Positions 11,189 to 22,224 of a DNA stretch of 64,000 nt are shown here, piece by piece. Source of the DNA: Saccharum officinarum. Taxonomy: Eukaryota; Streptophyta; Magnoliopsida; Poales; Poaceae. Where the stretch lies: positions 21,615,511 to 21,679,510 of the forward strand of contig CM036159.1 in the NCBI GenBank assembly GCA_020631735.1, in the 5' to 3' direction. The notes beneath the pieces were generated by a model that was given only the letters and a program-made list of their open reading frames with translations, searched no databases and was not told the origin of the DNA. A program made the position numbers and the translations under genes. Within the stretch, counting starts at the first letter, position 1, and every line of letters starts with the position of its first letter.

Positions 11189-13388
11189 TTAATGTTTCTT
11201 AGGTACCCATACTTGTTTAGGTCCTTGGAGGTTAGTCACTAAGCTTTTTGGTACCCAAATGGCCTTCTTCTTTAGACCCATAATTGGTGTACCAACAAAC
11301 TTAGCTTGCACACCCTTCTCACCCTTGGTAAGCACATAACAAGAATCAAAAGAAATGTAATCTATTTTAGCATAAAACTTTTTGTTGTTCTTATTCATTT
11401 TATTACAATTAATCTCTAGATGCCCAACTTGCTTGCATCTATTGCAATAACGACCATTGCTCTTCACAAAGTGAGGCTTTGGAGTAGCAAAGGTCGTCTT
11501 GCCCTTCTTGGGAGTATAGCCCAAACCCTCTTTATTAAGAGAGAACCTTTGGCTACCCAAGTATTTTAGCAAGCGGTATCCCCACTATAGGCATTGTCTA
11601 ATACGCGGGTGAGATCATTGACCTCTCTCTTGAGAGTCTCATTCTCAACATAAGTGATGAATCACTAGTAGTAGAGATAGAGTTGGTTGTGGTGGATGAT
11701 GATGAGCTACATGAAGCATTAGTAGGACCAACAAATAAAGAATCATCAATAATATCACATGTTAGTCCAATATCACAAGTGACAATCACTTGCTCTTCCT
11801 TAGCTTCCTTCATGAACTTCTCCAACTTGAGGTCCTTTTTCTTAATGAGCTCAAGTAGAGTGGAGTGGGCTTCCTTAAGCCTAGTGTGAGCAACTTCAAG
11901 GTCCTCGTGGTCTTCCTTTAGACACTCACGAGAGGCCTCTAGCTCATCAAAGGATTTTCTAAGAGCTTTAAGCTCTTGTTCAATTCCTTTGCACTCCTTA
12001 CTCTTTTTTAGAGCAACAAGCTCCTCCATCAAGGCATTATTTTCATTGCTCTTGGCAATGAGCTCTTGTTTCAAGATTTTGTATTTCTTGGTTGTCCTCT
12101 TGTAGCCCTTGCTCATTTGATCTATTATGCCCAATAGATCATCCTTGGAATAGTCCTCATCCTCCTCATCATCACTCCTACAACCATCACTAGCACAAGA
12201 ATCATCATCACTATCATCATATTTTACCTTGGTAGGCTTAGCCATAAGGCATGTCGATGTAGTGTCGAAGATGGATGGCTTGTTGGAGAGGGCGATGCTT
12301 GCAATGGCTCGCCGAGTGGTCCTTTCATCATCACTAGAGCTTGCATCATCATCACTATCGGAGTTATCACTATCACATGTGACCATATAACCACCACCCT
12401 TCTTCTTCTTGTTGAATGTGAAGCTCTTCTTTGCTTTCTTCTCCTTCTCTTTCTTATCCTTCTTGTTCTTCTTGAGCTTCAAGTTCCCATTATGAAATCT
12501 CTTATCTTCATAGGGGCAATCCGCCACTATGTGATCAGGGCTATTGTAATTGTATCAAAGGATCTTTGCCTTCATAGTGTCTTTTCTCTTCCTTGCCCCA
12601 TATCCTTTCTTCTTTATGAACCTCCCTATCTTGTGCACTAGGAGGGCCATGGTCTCATCATCGAATGAATCATCATCATCGCTCTCCACCTTGCTCTTGC
12701 TCTTAGAAAATGAAGCCTTGAATGCAATGGGCTTCTCTTACTTGACCTTGGTCTTCTTCTTCTCTTCTACCTCATCTTCATCATCATTGTATTGGGCATC
12801 GGTCATTATATCTCTAAGCATATCAGTTGGCTTGACCTTGTCCAATCCCTCTCTAAAGATCATTCTTCTTAAGGTAACAAACTTCTTGGGTAAGCACATC
12901 AAGAACTTGTGTGAGAAGTCCTTGTCCTCAACCTTCTCTCCAAGCCCCTTGAGATCATTGACAATGACTTAAATCCTATAGAACATCTCCAGGATGGATT
13001 CATTATCCTTCATCTTGAAAATAGAGAACTTGTCCTTGAGCATATATAGTTTGGCACTTTTTACCATTGAAGTGCCTTTATATGTTTCTTTAAGCCTTAT
13101 CCAAAGCTCATTTGCCTTTTCAAGATCTTTGATTTGCTCAAATACTTTGTCATCAATGACACGGTAGATTGTGTCAAGTGCCGCCGTGTTGCATTGTTTG
13201 TTGATGCGGTCATTTGGAGTGAGATTTTCCTCATCAAGAATGATGTATCCTTCTTTGGTCACATCCCAAACCTTCTCATGTATATTGCCTAGATATTGTT
13301 TTATCTTCCTTTTCCAATGATCAATGGAAGAGACATCATCAAAGAATGGAGACTTGCCATTAACATGATTGAACATAACTTGAGCCAT
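11189..13388 (-). pseudogene. Copia Gag, disrupted
   Basis: Translation starts at MAQVMFNHVNGKSPFF (13388). The first 140 residues match the gag-polypeptide (UBN2/DUF4219-like) fold used by copia Gags, with W(K/R)RKIKQYL and LWIRLKETYKG motifs. After frame breaks near 12969 and 12740, a lysine-rich and Asp/Ser-rich tail follows (12527-11598) with a predicted coiled coil (ELKALRKSFDELEASRE). One CCHC knuckle near 12550 is damaged: the first Cys position is a stop and the second is Tyr. A second knuckle near 11440 (CNRCKQVGHLEINC) is intact. The stop and frame changes make this a pseudogene. Confidence 0.85.
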
Positions 13389-13427
13389 CTTACACCGAGA
13401 TTGTTAAGCCTTACAAATGGTGACCAC

Positions 13428-13440
13428 GGCTCCGATACCA
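13428..13440 (-). other. Primer-binding site of the copia element
   Basis: Read on the minus strand, two bases after the 5' LTR, the sequence is TGGTATCGGAGCC. This is complementary to the 3' end of plant initiator methionine tRNA with one mismatch from the usual TGGTATCAGAGCC. Confidence 0.85.
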
Positions 13441-13442
13441 CT

Positions 13443-15359
13443 TGAAAGGTCTTGATAGCTAGAGGGGGGTGAATAGCCTTTTAAAATTTTTCAAAGACAA
13501 GCTAAACAAGTTTATCAATATAACAAATAGCGAGATACGAGTTTTGCTTAGCCTACGGGGGTTTGCAAGCCACCTAACCAATTCACAATTCTAGTATTTG
13601 CACTCAACCGCACAAGTCAAATCGAGAAGGTAACTACAACTACAACTAGTAAGCTACACAAAGGAGCTACTCTAGCAAAACTAACTAGCTAGCAAAGATA
13701 ACTAAGAAGGTAATGTGGAGTTAAGTTAGGAGAGTTTCACCGAGGGGCGAAGTATTGAGCCAACCAATATGATCAACAATGAATATCAAGACAACGAATA
13801 CCGGATCAATCAATCACAATATGAAAGTGATGACACGAAGATTTATCCCGAGGTTCACGTGCTTGCCGGCACGCTAGTCCCTGTTATGTCCCTCTTCACC
13901 ATGTGGTTCGGTGGCTAATTGGTCTCACACCGAGCCTCTCAAAAGGCGCCATAAGAACCTACCAAATGGAAAAAGGTTGCAATGACATGAGCAATTCACT
14001 AACATTACCTTTGGCACTTCGTCGAGGTAGGCACAAACCCCTCACAATCACCGGAGGTGGCTAAGAATAATCACCAACTCTTGCCAATGCCTCCAAACTG
14101 CTCCAAGCCGTCTAGGTGGCGGCAACCACCAAGAGAAACAAGAATCCCGCAGCAAATCAACCACCAAGTGCCAACTAGATGCAATCTCACAATGCAAATG
14201 CACTTGGATCACTCAATCTCACTTCGAATAAGCAAAGAAAGAAAGCAAGAGAGATGAGTGGGAGGAGAGTTGCTTAGCTCAAAGTGTTCACGAGTATGTC
14301 AAATGTCCAAGAGAGAGAGCTTTGAGCTGGCCAATGAGTATTTATAGACGTACCCCTTTGAATATAGCCGTTAGAACTTAAACAGCCGAAGTCGCGCTGA
14401 CCGACGCACTGGTCAAACTGACGGACGCGCCGATCGCACGGTGTCTACGCTCGCGAAACACCGACCGGACGCGCTGGTCGCGCGGACCGAACACGCGAAG
14501 TACGACCGCGGCGCGCTGTCCCGTGTAACGGACTGGACACGCTGGTCAAGCCTGAGCCGTGTTCCGACGAAACATCGACCGGACGCGCTGCAGAGCTGAT
14601 CGGACGCCACAGTGCCAGTGTCCGGTTAGAGTCCAATAGGCTCCCTGATCGACTTGACGCGTCCAGTCGACTGTGACCGGACATGCTGCGTGTCCGATCA
14701 ACAAACTGAAACACGCGCAGACGCTGAACGCTGACCGGACGTGTCCGGTCAAATAGAGACCGCGTCTGGTCCAGCGTCCAGTCACTTCTGTGACCTCCGT
14801 TCGCCTCCGTTTCTTTTCCGACTTCCGGCGTAGTGGAAAATAGTCGTTTCAACTCAAAAACGCCTGAATCCCGCCTCGCAAGCTCGGCGGGAGGGAGAGA
14901 GGACCACAAACCCTCTCTACCGCTCAAACTCCAACACCATCGCAAATGTGCTAACACCACCAAGTGATCACGTCATGTGCGAGTGTGTTAGCATTTTCAC
15001 AATCATTTTTCGAGGCGTTATTAGTTCTATCCAAATGCATATAATTATGAAATGTACATCTAGAGGCACTTAGGAGTCCAAAAGCCGTGTCATTCTCCTC
15101 TTTATAGTACGGCTATCTATCCTATAATATAACCACACCCACTAGGTGTCTTGGTTACTAAAATACAACCCTTAAGCATATATCTTTGCCTTGATCACCT
15201 AGGGTTGCGTCCAAATCAAAGTGTGGCCATCATGATCACCATGTCCATCTTGCCACCAACCTTGGAATGTACTAATCATCATATGCTACATACAACTTAG
15301 GCATAGGATTAGTACTTAGACATTATCACTAATTACCAACACCAAACATAGGACTTTCA
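13443..15359 (-). repeat. 5' LTR of the copia element
   Basis: The LTR runs 1917 bp, TGAAAGGTCTTGATAGCTAG to CAAACATAGGACTTTCA on the plus strand, with intact TG..CA ends. The GC-rich block (14390-14780) repeats the CCGGACGCG core. The counterpart of the 18-bp palindrome (14733-14750) has decayed by one CG to TG change. The promoter of the element should lie in this LTR on the minus strand, but I cannot point to a TATA box with confidence. Confidence 0.9.
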
Positions 15360-15364
15360 AAAGC

Positions 15365-16329
15365 GGATACAAGGATGTATACTGGTTCGGACATGAATGA
15401 TCCTATGTCCAGTGGGTTTTGCTGTGTTTCGTATTGCCTTGCACCGGGGTACTTGCAGTAGGGGTTACAAGCTTTCGAGAGAGGGAGCAGGTCCAAGTCT
15501 CTTGGGTGGTGGAGGTGGTTGTTTCGATCGGTTCGATTCCGATTGCTATTCGATTGCCCTAGACGTGGCTCCTGCCTTCCCTTTTATAACTTCTAAGATG
15601 AGGGCTTGTGTTACATTTGCGGTAAAAGTGGTGAAAACATAAAAAAATGAGAGAGAAAAACAAAAAAGATGGTCTCGGGCGTGGTCGTCTTTCTCCTTAT
15701 CCGGTGGGAACAATTTCCCTGTATCGTGGAGTCGTGCGGGACGTTGATCTTTTGGCCTTTCCGTTCGCTAGTGCGACGTGCCGAGGCCATGCCTTGACAT
15801 GTACGTCCCTGTGCCATGAAGGTGGACGACGCGTGCGCCAGGATTTTCGTAGTGAGGGGGTTAGGTGGCACAGCTGCCGTCACCCCTGTTGCTGTGGAGG
15901 TATGGATGTCGTCGTGGTAGAATGAGCGGGGTCATGTCGAGTCGGGACGTGGTTCGTGTGCCCCTGTTGACCGTGCACGGTCACATCCATCACGTTGATG
16001 GAACGAGCACCGTGCTGGGGTCCTTGTGGCTCCCCGTTTCGCCCGAGGGTTGCACGTGCCCCTCGGGCGAGGCAGAAACGCACCGCGGGGGGTCCGGCGC
16101 CTTTGATGACGCCGCGGGGGCTCGGGCGAGGTGGAGAGACGTCGACCGAGACGCCTATCGTGCCCGAGGCCTCTCTGCAAGGCTCGGGCGAGATAGAGTT
16201 GACAGTTTACGCCTTGAGCGGCTGACATGCTATCAGTGCTTTTTGGGCCCCTTACGGTGGGCCTACAAATGTGTAAGGTGTCGTATTTTACCCCCTGTTG
16301 GGTTACCCCGGGTATTTTGATACCCGACA
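15365..16329 (-). repeat. Gypsy LTR, segment 2
   Basis: This continues the LTR that began at 4834, directly after the copia target site. It ends TTACCCCGGGTATTTTGATACCCGACA with a hairpin-forming GGGTATTTTGATACCC next to the terminus. The frames read through it (for example 15647-16320) have no homology I recognise and are treated as non-coding LTR. Confidence 0.65.
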
Positions 16330-16996
16330 GTAGCCATTGCAACATATGCAACATCAAGATCCTTTTGCAACATCAAAATGAAACACATGAAACATACGGA
16401 TGAACTGTGTGTAACATACGTCTGAAACAACTAACACTTTGAAACATATACTTGCAACATTACGTATAGCCATTGCAACATACGTAGTATATGAATGAAA
16501 CAATTGAAAACAACTTCTGAAAGACAAAACATAGCGCCATCGACAGCCATGGTCTACCCGGTGGGGAACTGCGGTAGCCAGCAAACGGCGCTCAGGTGCA
16601 GTAGAGGGGGAGGGTGGCGACAGGGAGATAGGAAAGTAGGCTGTGGCGCTCGGGCGCAGTGCAGCACGCTGCTGCATTGCGGCTGCAGCGGTGCGGGCGC
16701 GGCAGCGCGATCACGGTGGAGCAAGCCGCGGTGATGTTTGAATCTACTTGGTTCGAGAATGGATAGGGAAAAAGCGACGATTCGAGGAGAAGGTGAGAGC
16801 GGTGATTTTTTATTTTTATTTCCGTATAAATGGCGCTATTGCCCGATGGGTCATTCGAGCTTTGAGGCCTGTCAACACGCGTCCGGACGAAACGGATACC
16901 CTATCCATAGCATTATTGAAAGTATATACATTTATAAATAATAACTATAATAACTACAGTACTATAATAACGTACGTACTATGGTGAAGTGCTATA
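16330..16996. repeat. Short-motif direct repeats and unassigned sequence
   Basis: 16332-16505 is built of repeated GCAACAT and GAAACATAC motifs (for example TTGCAACATATGCAACATC, GAAACATACG). This resembles subterminal repeat regions of grass DNA transposons, but no paired terminus is found. 16510-16740 is GC-rich without recognisable coding. 16740-16990 is AT-rich with nothing assignable. Confidence 0.4.
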
Positions 16997-17122
16997 GGCC
17001 CTGTTTAGCCGGCTTATAAGTCGTTTTTTTCGGCTTGTCTTTTTCGAAACAGTGCTTTTTAAAAAAAAATCAGCTGAAACAGTATTTCAGCTTGTTTTTT
17101 TTTCACGGAAGCGAACGGGGCC
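16997..17122. mobile_element. Short MITE with GGCCCTGTTT / GAACGGGGCC termini
   Basis: The element starts GGCCCTGTTTAGCCGGCTTATAAG and ends CACGGAAGCGAACGGGGCC, imperfect terminal inverted repeats. The inside has the CAGCTGAAACAGTATTTCAGC palindromic block common in this abundant Andropogoneae MITE group. ATA flanks both ends and may be the target duplication. It has no coding capacity. Confidence 0.7.
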
Positions 17123-18468
17123 ATAATTTTTCTGATTGCAGTGCTTTTGTGTACAATTTCAGTCTCTGCGCTATGCGCATTGTTCTAGGCCTCCGAAAAT
17201 GCTTCAAGTACGACGACTAGTCCGTCTGATCCGCGTACAAACTACAAAGTGATGCTAACAGAGCACCTGAGGTTGCTAAATCTGATCCTCCCTAATTTGT
17301 TTTCTCTTGCAAAAAAATCACAAAAATACGGAAAAAGAGGTTGCTGTCTAAGAAGTCCCCGCGCCCCTCAGATTTCCGCACAGGGCCCTTTTAGTCGGGC
17401 TAAATACAATTCCATGATAATAGTCTCATACTTCGTCTTATGCAATGTCATGTAAAATTATTGATAATGTAGAGAAGAGAGATATGATAGAGAAATATGC
17501 TGTTTCGCAAAACAACCGCCAACTATTGCACCATTATACGAATTATTGTTCTCATGCAACTCATGACTTTACTTTTATTATATATCTAAATTAAAAGAAT
17601 TGTTAGTTATTATAAGACAACTTAAAAGACAATCGCTATGTACACCTGACTAGGGTCCGAGAGATCAGTGACTTTGAGAAAATTGAAATGACTTATAATT
17701 TAAGATGGAGGAAGTAGATAAGAAGTGCAGAGATCGAGTGGAAGAGTTGAGCTCACGTGGCAAGGACAGTTACATCCTATAAACTACTGTATCCTGTAAT
17801 ATAGCATGATCAAGCATTTTAAATTTATACCTATAAGGGATTCTAAAGGATAAAAACAATTTTGTACCAAATAGTTGCATAAATTTGGCAGTTACTATAT
17901 TACTTGTCATTTATCAAGCAATCACCATTAATCATGTTGATGATAGTGTCCGGTTAGACCAATCTCTGAAAGTTTTATGTAAGTTTCATTTGCACTTGTT
18001 CCTCTGACACATCGACAAATTTGATGACTTAGTAGATTAATTATGAAGAGAGAGGTAGAGATAGTTTCATCTGGATGAAACCCGTAGTTACAGTTACCAA
18101 CATAAAAGCTGACGTGACAATCTAGATAACTGTGTCATGAAAGTTTCCATTGATAGTGGTCTTAGAAAATAATGCAAGGGCACGTGTCACATCGTTTTTT
18201 TTTCTTTCTTAAGCTATCCTAAAATCTCTAGAATGAACTATATTATAGGATAGGGGAAGTATGAGCTAGTTTCTACACTTGTAAAACATTAGATAGTACA
18301 TATAGAAACTATATTTCAACAGATAGTTAAAAAAATGTCCAATCACATGTCTTATCTCTACATCATTTACCTATCATATTTCTTTATATCTTGGCTCCCT
18401 TGTAGACATAATAGTTTTTTAGTATCTCCTCTCTTTTCTTTAATTTCAATGTCACATCATCATTTTAC
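17123..18468. other. AT-rich intergenic stretch, nothing assigned
   Basis: No conserved reading frame, RNA gene or paired terminal repeat was recognised here. Phrases such as TAGATAGTACATATAGAAAC and a GGATGAAACCCGTAGTTAC stretch resemble MITE interiors, but I could not define ends. Confidence 0.4.
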
Positions 18469-18610
18469 TAACTCCCTTCGTCCTGAATAAATTCCTAGAG
18501 TCGTCTGAAATCAAATATTTTTAAAGTTTAACAGACTTTATAGAAAAAATGTCAAGATTTATGACATCAAATTAGTTTTCAGATCCATCATAAACTATAT
18601 TTTCATAACA

Positions 18611-18852
18611 TACTCCCTCCGTCCCAAATTATATGTCACTTTTGGTTTCCGTGTCGCAAGTTTGACTCGATTTATAGAAAATACGTGTAACATTTATATC
18701 TCCAAATAAATTTATTTAAAAAAACTAGATTCAAACATCTTTTCAATGATACCAATTATGTACCATAAATATTAATATTTTTTAATATATATTTTTGTCA
18801 AAGTTATTTCTCGAGAAGCGAAAATGACAGATATTTTGGGACGGAGGAAGTA
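18611..18852. mobile_element. Stowaway MITE, inner copy 1
   Basis: The element runs from TACTCCCTCCGTCCCAAATTATATG to ATATTTTGGGACGGAGGAAGTA. It has TA target duplication and CTCCCTCCGTCCC inverted ends, the hallmark of grass Stowaway elements (Tc1/mariner superfamily derivatives). Confidence 0.85.
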
Positions 18853-18880
18853 CTTACTTATTTGATTTCACAAATGTTTG

Positions 18881-18974
18881 TACACCCTCCGTCCCTAAAT
18901 GTTTGTCTCTAGAAAACCGTGTTTCCCTCACAAACACGCTTCCCGGGCGACCAACAAAAAGGGACGGAGTAGTA
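18881..18974. mobile_element. Stowaway-like MITE, inner copy 2, about 90 bp
   Basis: The sequence runs from TACACCCTCCGTCCCTAAATG to AAAGGGACGGAGTAGTA. TA flanks both ends and the inverted ends share CTCCGTCCC. It is short and lies 28 bp from inner copy 1. Confidence 0.7.
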
Positions 18975-19052
18975 TTTTTTTTACAAATCTAGTCTAACAT
19001 AAAAAAAATTAACTTAGTATGAGATACTTTATTCAGGACAGAGAATAGTTAT

Positions 19053-19422
19053 AACAAGTTTTCTCTCTTTTTTTTTTTTTGAGCAAAGTTATAACAAGTT
19101 CTCAGCCCTGTATCAGTGTACGGAGTTTGCGGTGATTTTCCGGTCGGCCGGCCTGTGGAAATGCTCACGTACCGCGATCAGTCAGTCCAAGACCGTAGCC
19201 GGTAGCCATGACCAGCCCAGCCCCAGCCCCGAGGAAAATGGAGCAAGTGCTTTACGATTCGTGCGTGACCATCCGGCGACCCCGATCGCCCGATTGCCCT
19301 ACCCGGCTCGTCTCCTTCCCTGTCCCATAAAATCCGACGCGCCGACGCCTCGATTCGTCGCCTCCCCCGAGCCGAGCCCCCATTCCTGCCACAAATCGCC
19401 ACTAAAACCCTAGCCTTCCGCC
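19053..19422. other. Upstream region of the caprin-like pseudogene
   Basis: A T-rich tract (19065-19080) is followed by GC-richer sequence leading to the ancestral ATG at 19423. No TATA box is assigned with confidence. Confidence 0.35.
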
Positions 19423-20410
19423 ATGGCCACCTCCCAGCCGCCTCGTCCTCCTCCGCTCCGACCGCCTCCGCCGCCGCTGCGGCCACGATGGCTGCCGAGG
19501 CCACCGACGGGCCGGTGCTCAGCGTAGTATCGAAGCGTCTCCGCGCGCTGCGGAAGAAGTACAACCGCATCACGCAGATGGAGGAGTCGCTCGCCGCAGG
19601 CAAGACGCTCAACCGAGAGCAGGAGGAGGTTCTCCGCTCCAAGCCCGTCGTCGCCGCTCTGATCGACGAGCTCGAGCGCCTCCGCCCCCCGCTCGCATCC
19701 GCCGTCGCGGAGGAGCTCTCCTCCCGCCCCGCCCCGCCCCGCCCCCGCCTGCCCCTGCCGCCGCTTCCTCCTCCGACTCAGATTCGTCAGTCCAGGACCT
19801 CCTCGCGCTCATCTACTTCGGCTCCCTCTTCGACGTCAAGCAGCAAAGCGACTTCGTCTCTTTAGTTTACGCGAGCGAGCTCGAGCGGAGCAGCTGCCTC
19901 ACTTATGACTACGTCGGGGATGATCCGGAGGACAGTCTCGCGGAGACCGATCTGAACGCGGTTTCTGCCCTTGCCTCCCTCGCCGCGTCGCGCCCTCCAG
20001 CTGCAGCCGGAGTCTCGCACCGTGACGCCCTTCAGGCTTGTGCCCATCACGCCCGCCTCTGGCTCCGCCGTGCGGATGAACCCATCCACCCTGACTCCAC
20101 CATCACATGTGGGTATTTCTACAGGGCATGCGCTTGATTTTGTTTGGATGGTAGGATAGTCTGACTTAGACTTAATCTGTTTTTACTTTTGGCTGTAGAT
20201 GCTGGGGTGAGGGCAAAGCTGGGTAGGATCATGGCATCGGGCTACTACACAGCTCAGCTAGAAATGAGGCCACCATTGGATCTGGCTGCTGCAGTGGCAA
20301 GCTTTGGAGCTGGAGGTGTGCAGGTGCAGGAGAGTATGGTTGTGTCACCTCAGGCACCGGAAGCAGTTGAAGAACCTGGCTGTTGAAGGGCACAAGGTGA
20401 AATCATACTT
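19423..20410 (+). pseudogene. Plant caprin-like protein, frameshifted and 3'-truncated
   Basis: The frame from ATG 19488 has SKRLRALRKKYNRI, then MEESLAAGKTLNREQEE. This resembles the N-terminal helical region of caprin proteins (RNA-granule and translation factors), where LN(R/Q)(E/D)Q is conserved. Upstream ATG 19423 is probably the original start, because the Ser/Ala-rich stretch after it rejoins the frame only after a one-base loss near 19445. A second break lies in the CCCCGCCCCGCCCC tract near 19735; past it another frame continues with SVQDLLALIYFGSLFDVKQQ. An intron (20109-20198, GT..AG) restores a continuous frame to exon 2 (YAGVRAKLGRIMASGYYTAQ). A third break at 20384 gives an early stop just before a GTGAAA donor-like site. 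No later exons are found. Three indels in one gene, while other genes in the window are clean, favour a real pseudogene. The caprin name is inference. Confidence 0.55.
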
Positions 20411-20986
20411 GTTATTTTGCTTTCGTCCTTTTGTCAATGTTTGGTTGGCATTTCCAAATGATTGCTGTTCCATTAACTTGTCTTGCTGTGGATGTATACT
20501 TTACTATACAATTATTTATGAGGCTGCTGCTTGTAGATTACTGTATATCTTTTCTAGTATGACTGTCCATACTCCAGATTAGTGATCTAATGTTGATTCA
20601 TAGTATCTGGGTTTATGTTATCAAAACACCACAGGAAGATACATCTCTGGGCTATTTTCTAAACAATATGTTACTTTGATGCTTTGTAAATAGTAATGCA
20701 TTGAACAGAAAATTAGTTTCTTTGGTTGGAAAGAAATCTACAAGATGGTTTATAGGTTCATTTGTTTTTTTATATCTCATGCCCTGAGTATTTAGCCTAT
20801 AAGAAATGATTTCAGAACCAAATAATATGTTTGTTTTAAAGTATTCTAGACCTGTAATCTGTGGAGGAACTTAGGCCAGTTCTGTGACAAACATATTATT
20901 ACTTGTTTTGTTTAATCCAATGGTTAAATGATTTTCAATGATCTTGCTGATAACGCTGGTTATTGTTGATTTTATCCTTTAAACTG
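20411..20986. other. AT-rich sequence after the caprin-like pseudogene
   Basis: This looks like intron or 3' flanking DNA of the broken gene. No coding stretch or repeat with ends was recognised. Confidence 0.35.
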
Positions 20987-21225
20987 TACTCCCTCCAAAC
21001 TCCAACAAAAAAGAATGACATTTGTTATACTATCTTAAGTTTGACAAAGAACATACTTATATGTTACTAAATAAGCTTAAATAGATTCATCAGGAAATAT
21101 AGTTCTATTGTGGACCTATTTAGTGTCATAAATGTCAATAATCTTCCTTATGAACTTGGTCAATGTTAAAATAGTTTGAATTTGGACAAAACTAGAGTGC
21201 CATTCTTTTTGGGATGGATGGAGTA
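20987..21225. mobile_element. Stowaway MITE
   Basis: The element starts TACTCCCTCCAAACTCCAACAAAAAAGAATGACA and ends TGCCATTCTTTTTGGGATGGATGGAGTA. It has TA target duplication and matching inverted ends (CTCCCTCC / GGATGGAG, AAAGAATG / CATTCTTT). Confidence 0.8.
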
Positions 21226-21447
21226 TCTTGGATACTGTTTTTGTATCATCATACGTATGGGGACGTTAAAAAGCTACAACAGTCAAGTGTCGTAAATGAT
21301 GATAGTTTTTTAGCTGTAAATGTGATGTAAGCTCTAGGGTTCATCAGGAAAATCAATATCACTTGTTTGTTTAGATGTTGCAATTGCAAATTTAGGCTAC
21401 ATCTTCAAAGTGAGCATCTTTATTCTGGATATTAGTGTATATTAGTG

Positions 21448-22224
21448 TACTCCCTCCATATAGGAAAAAAATGACGTTTAGGACAGCATTTAGCATACCA
21501 AGGAGTGATTAATTAAGGTAGAGTTTTCCATGTCTGCCCCTAATAAATACGGTTGCGGGTGTGTTTATCTAAGAAAGTTTCCCAGCTTGAATGGCTAGTG
21601 CAGTGCGGCTTGAGTCCTGAGGTGCTGAGGTCGAGTCCTGGCGGACTCAAGTTTTTGTTGGTGCTGTGAGCATTTTGCATGGCGCTGTTGACGAGCTGCA
21701 TGGCGCGCGCTGTGAGCCGCTGAGGCTAGTTAGCAGCGTTTGTTTTTGGCCTGGCGGCCGACAGAAGTTGCATGTTGCTGTTTACAACTTGCCAGAGTCC
21801 TGCGCGATGTCGTCATCCAGTGCCATCTCCATGTAGTCCGGTGCCAACTCCTCTGGCGTCGAGTCCGCCGGCGCCGCATCCCTGGAATGCGATGAAGCCA
21901 TCTGCGCGAGGACCGGCGAACGGAGCGGAGCGGCGAGCGCGAGAGGCGAGCAACAGCTGCGAGCGCGAGCGGCGAGTAGCGAGCGGGGCAACCCACGCGC
22001 GGCGCTGAGTAATTACGCGGACGAGCACGGGAGAGGGCGAGCGGGTGCAGCATAGATGGAATCGAGGCGACCCACCCGCGCGGCGCTGAGTAATTACATG
22101 ATGCGGAGATCGAAGTGCCAAGGGCAAACAAGTCCATGTTACCAGCTTATACTCCAGAACGACGTTTTATTTGCAAACAAGGTGAGGGGCCAAACGACGT
22201 TTATTTCCTATATGGAGGGAGTAT
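21448..22224. mobile_element. Large Stowaway-type element (773 bp) with GC-rich cargo
   Basis: The left end CTCCCTCCATATAGGAAA, continuing AAAATGACGTTT, is matched at the right by AAACGTCGTTT-type sequence in inverted orientation (plus strand AAACGACGTTTATTTCCTATATGGAGGGAG). TA flanks both ends (21448-21449, 22223-22224). Stowaway MITEs are usually 80-500 bp. This one is longer, and its middle (about 21580-22110) is GC-rich and unlike the AT-rich ends. The cargo holds a tRNA-like block (21586-21645) and a duplicated motif CGCGGCGCTGAGTAATTAC (near 22000 and 22080). No transposase is encoded, so it would need mobilisation in trans. Confidence 0.65.
21586..21645 (+). other. tRNA-like pol III promoter motifs, possible SINE relic
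   Basis: TGGCTAGTGCAGTG resembles a tRNA A box, and GAGGTCGAGTCCTGG about 40 bp later resembles a B box (GGTTCGANTCC with one base missing). No cloverleaf with a proper acceptor stem can be drawn, so this is not called a tRNA gene. Confidence 0.25.

Larger units (their letters stand above)
4920..15359 (-). mobile_element. Complete Ty1/copia LTR retrotransposon, 10.4 kb, minus orientation, inserted in the gypsy LTR
   Basis: Two direct LTRs (4920-6826 and 13443-15359) flank gag, protease, integrase, reverse transcriptase and RNase H in that order on the minus strand, which is the Ty1/copia order. The 5-bp target duplication AAAGC is perfect (4915-4919 and 15360-15364). A primer-binding site complementary to initiator Met tRNA adjoins the 5' LTR, and a polypurine tract adjoins the 3' LTR. 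The large LTRs and the long coiled, lysine- and serine-rich Gag tail suggest a SIRE/Maximus- or Tork-type lineage; I cannot decide. The polyprotein is broken by several stops and frame changes, so this copy is defective. The two LTRs differ at many positions, so it is older than the elements at 30266 and 44478. Confidence 0.93.
18469..19052. mobile_element. Outer Stowaway-like MITE carrying two other MITEs
   Basis: The left end reads TAACTCCCTTCGTCCTGAATAAA. The right end, read as reverse complement, gives TAACTATTCTCTGTCCTGAATAAAG. The two share the GTCCTGAATAAA block and are flanked by TA. The interior has been opened by insertions at 18611-18852 and 18881-18974. Confidence 0.65.

Noticed and set aside
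11683..12972. Plus-strand frames in the gag region
   Set aside because: They are antisense to the Gag coiled-coil and Lys/Ser-rich tail.
15647..16320. Frames in the gypsy LTR that could be a small gene
   Set aside because: They lie inside an LTR with TG..CA ends and show no domain.
21586..21645. tRNA gene
   Set aside because: A and B box-like words are present, but no acceptor stem or anticodon arm can be drawn.
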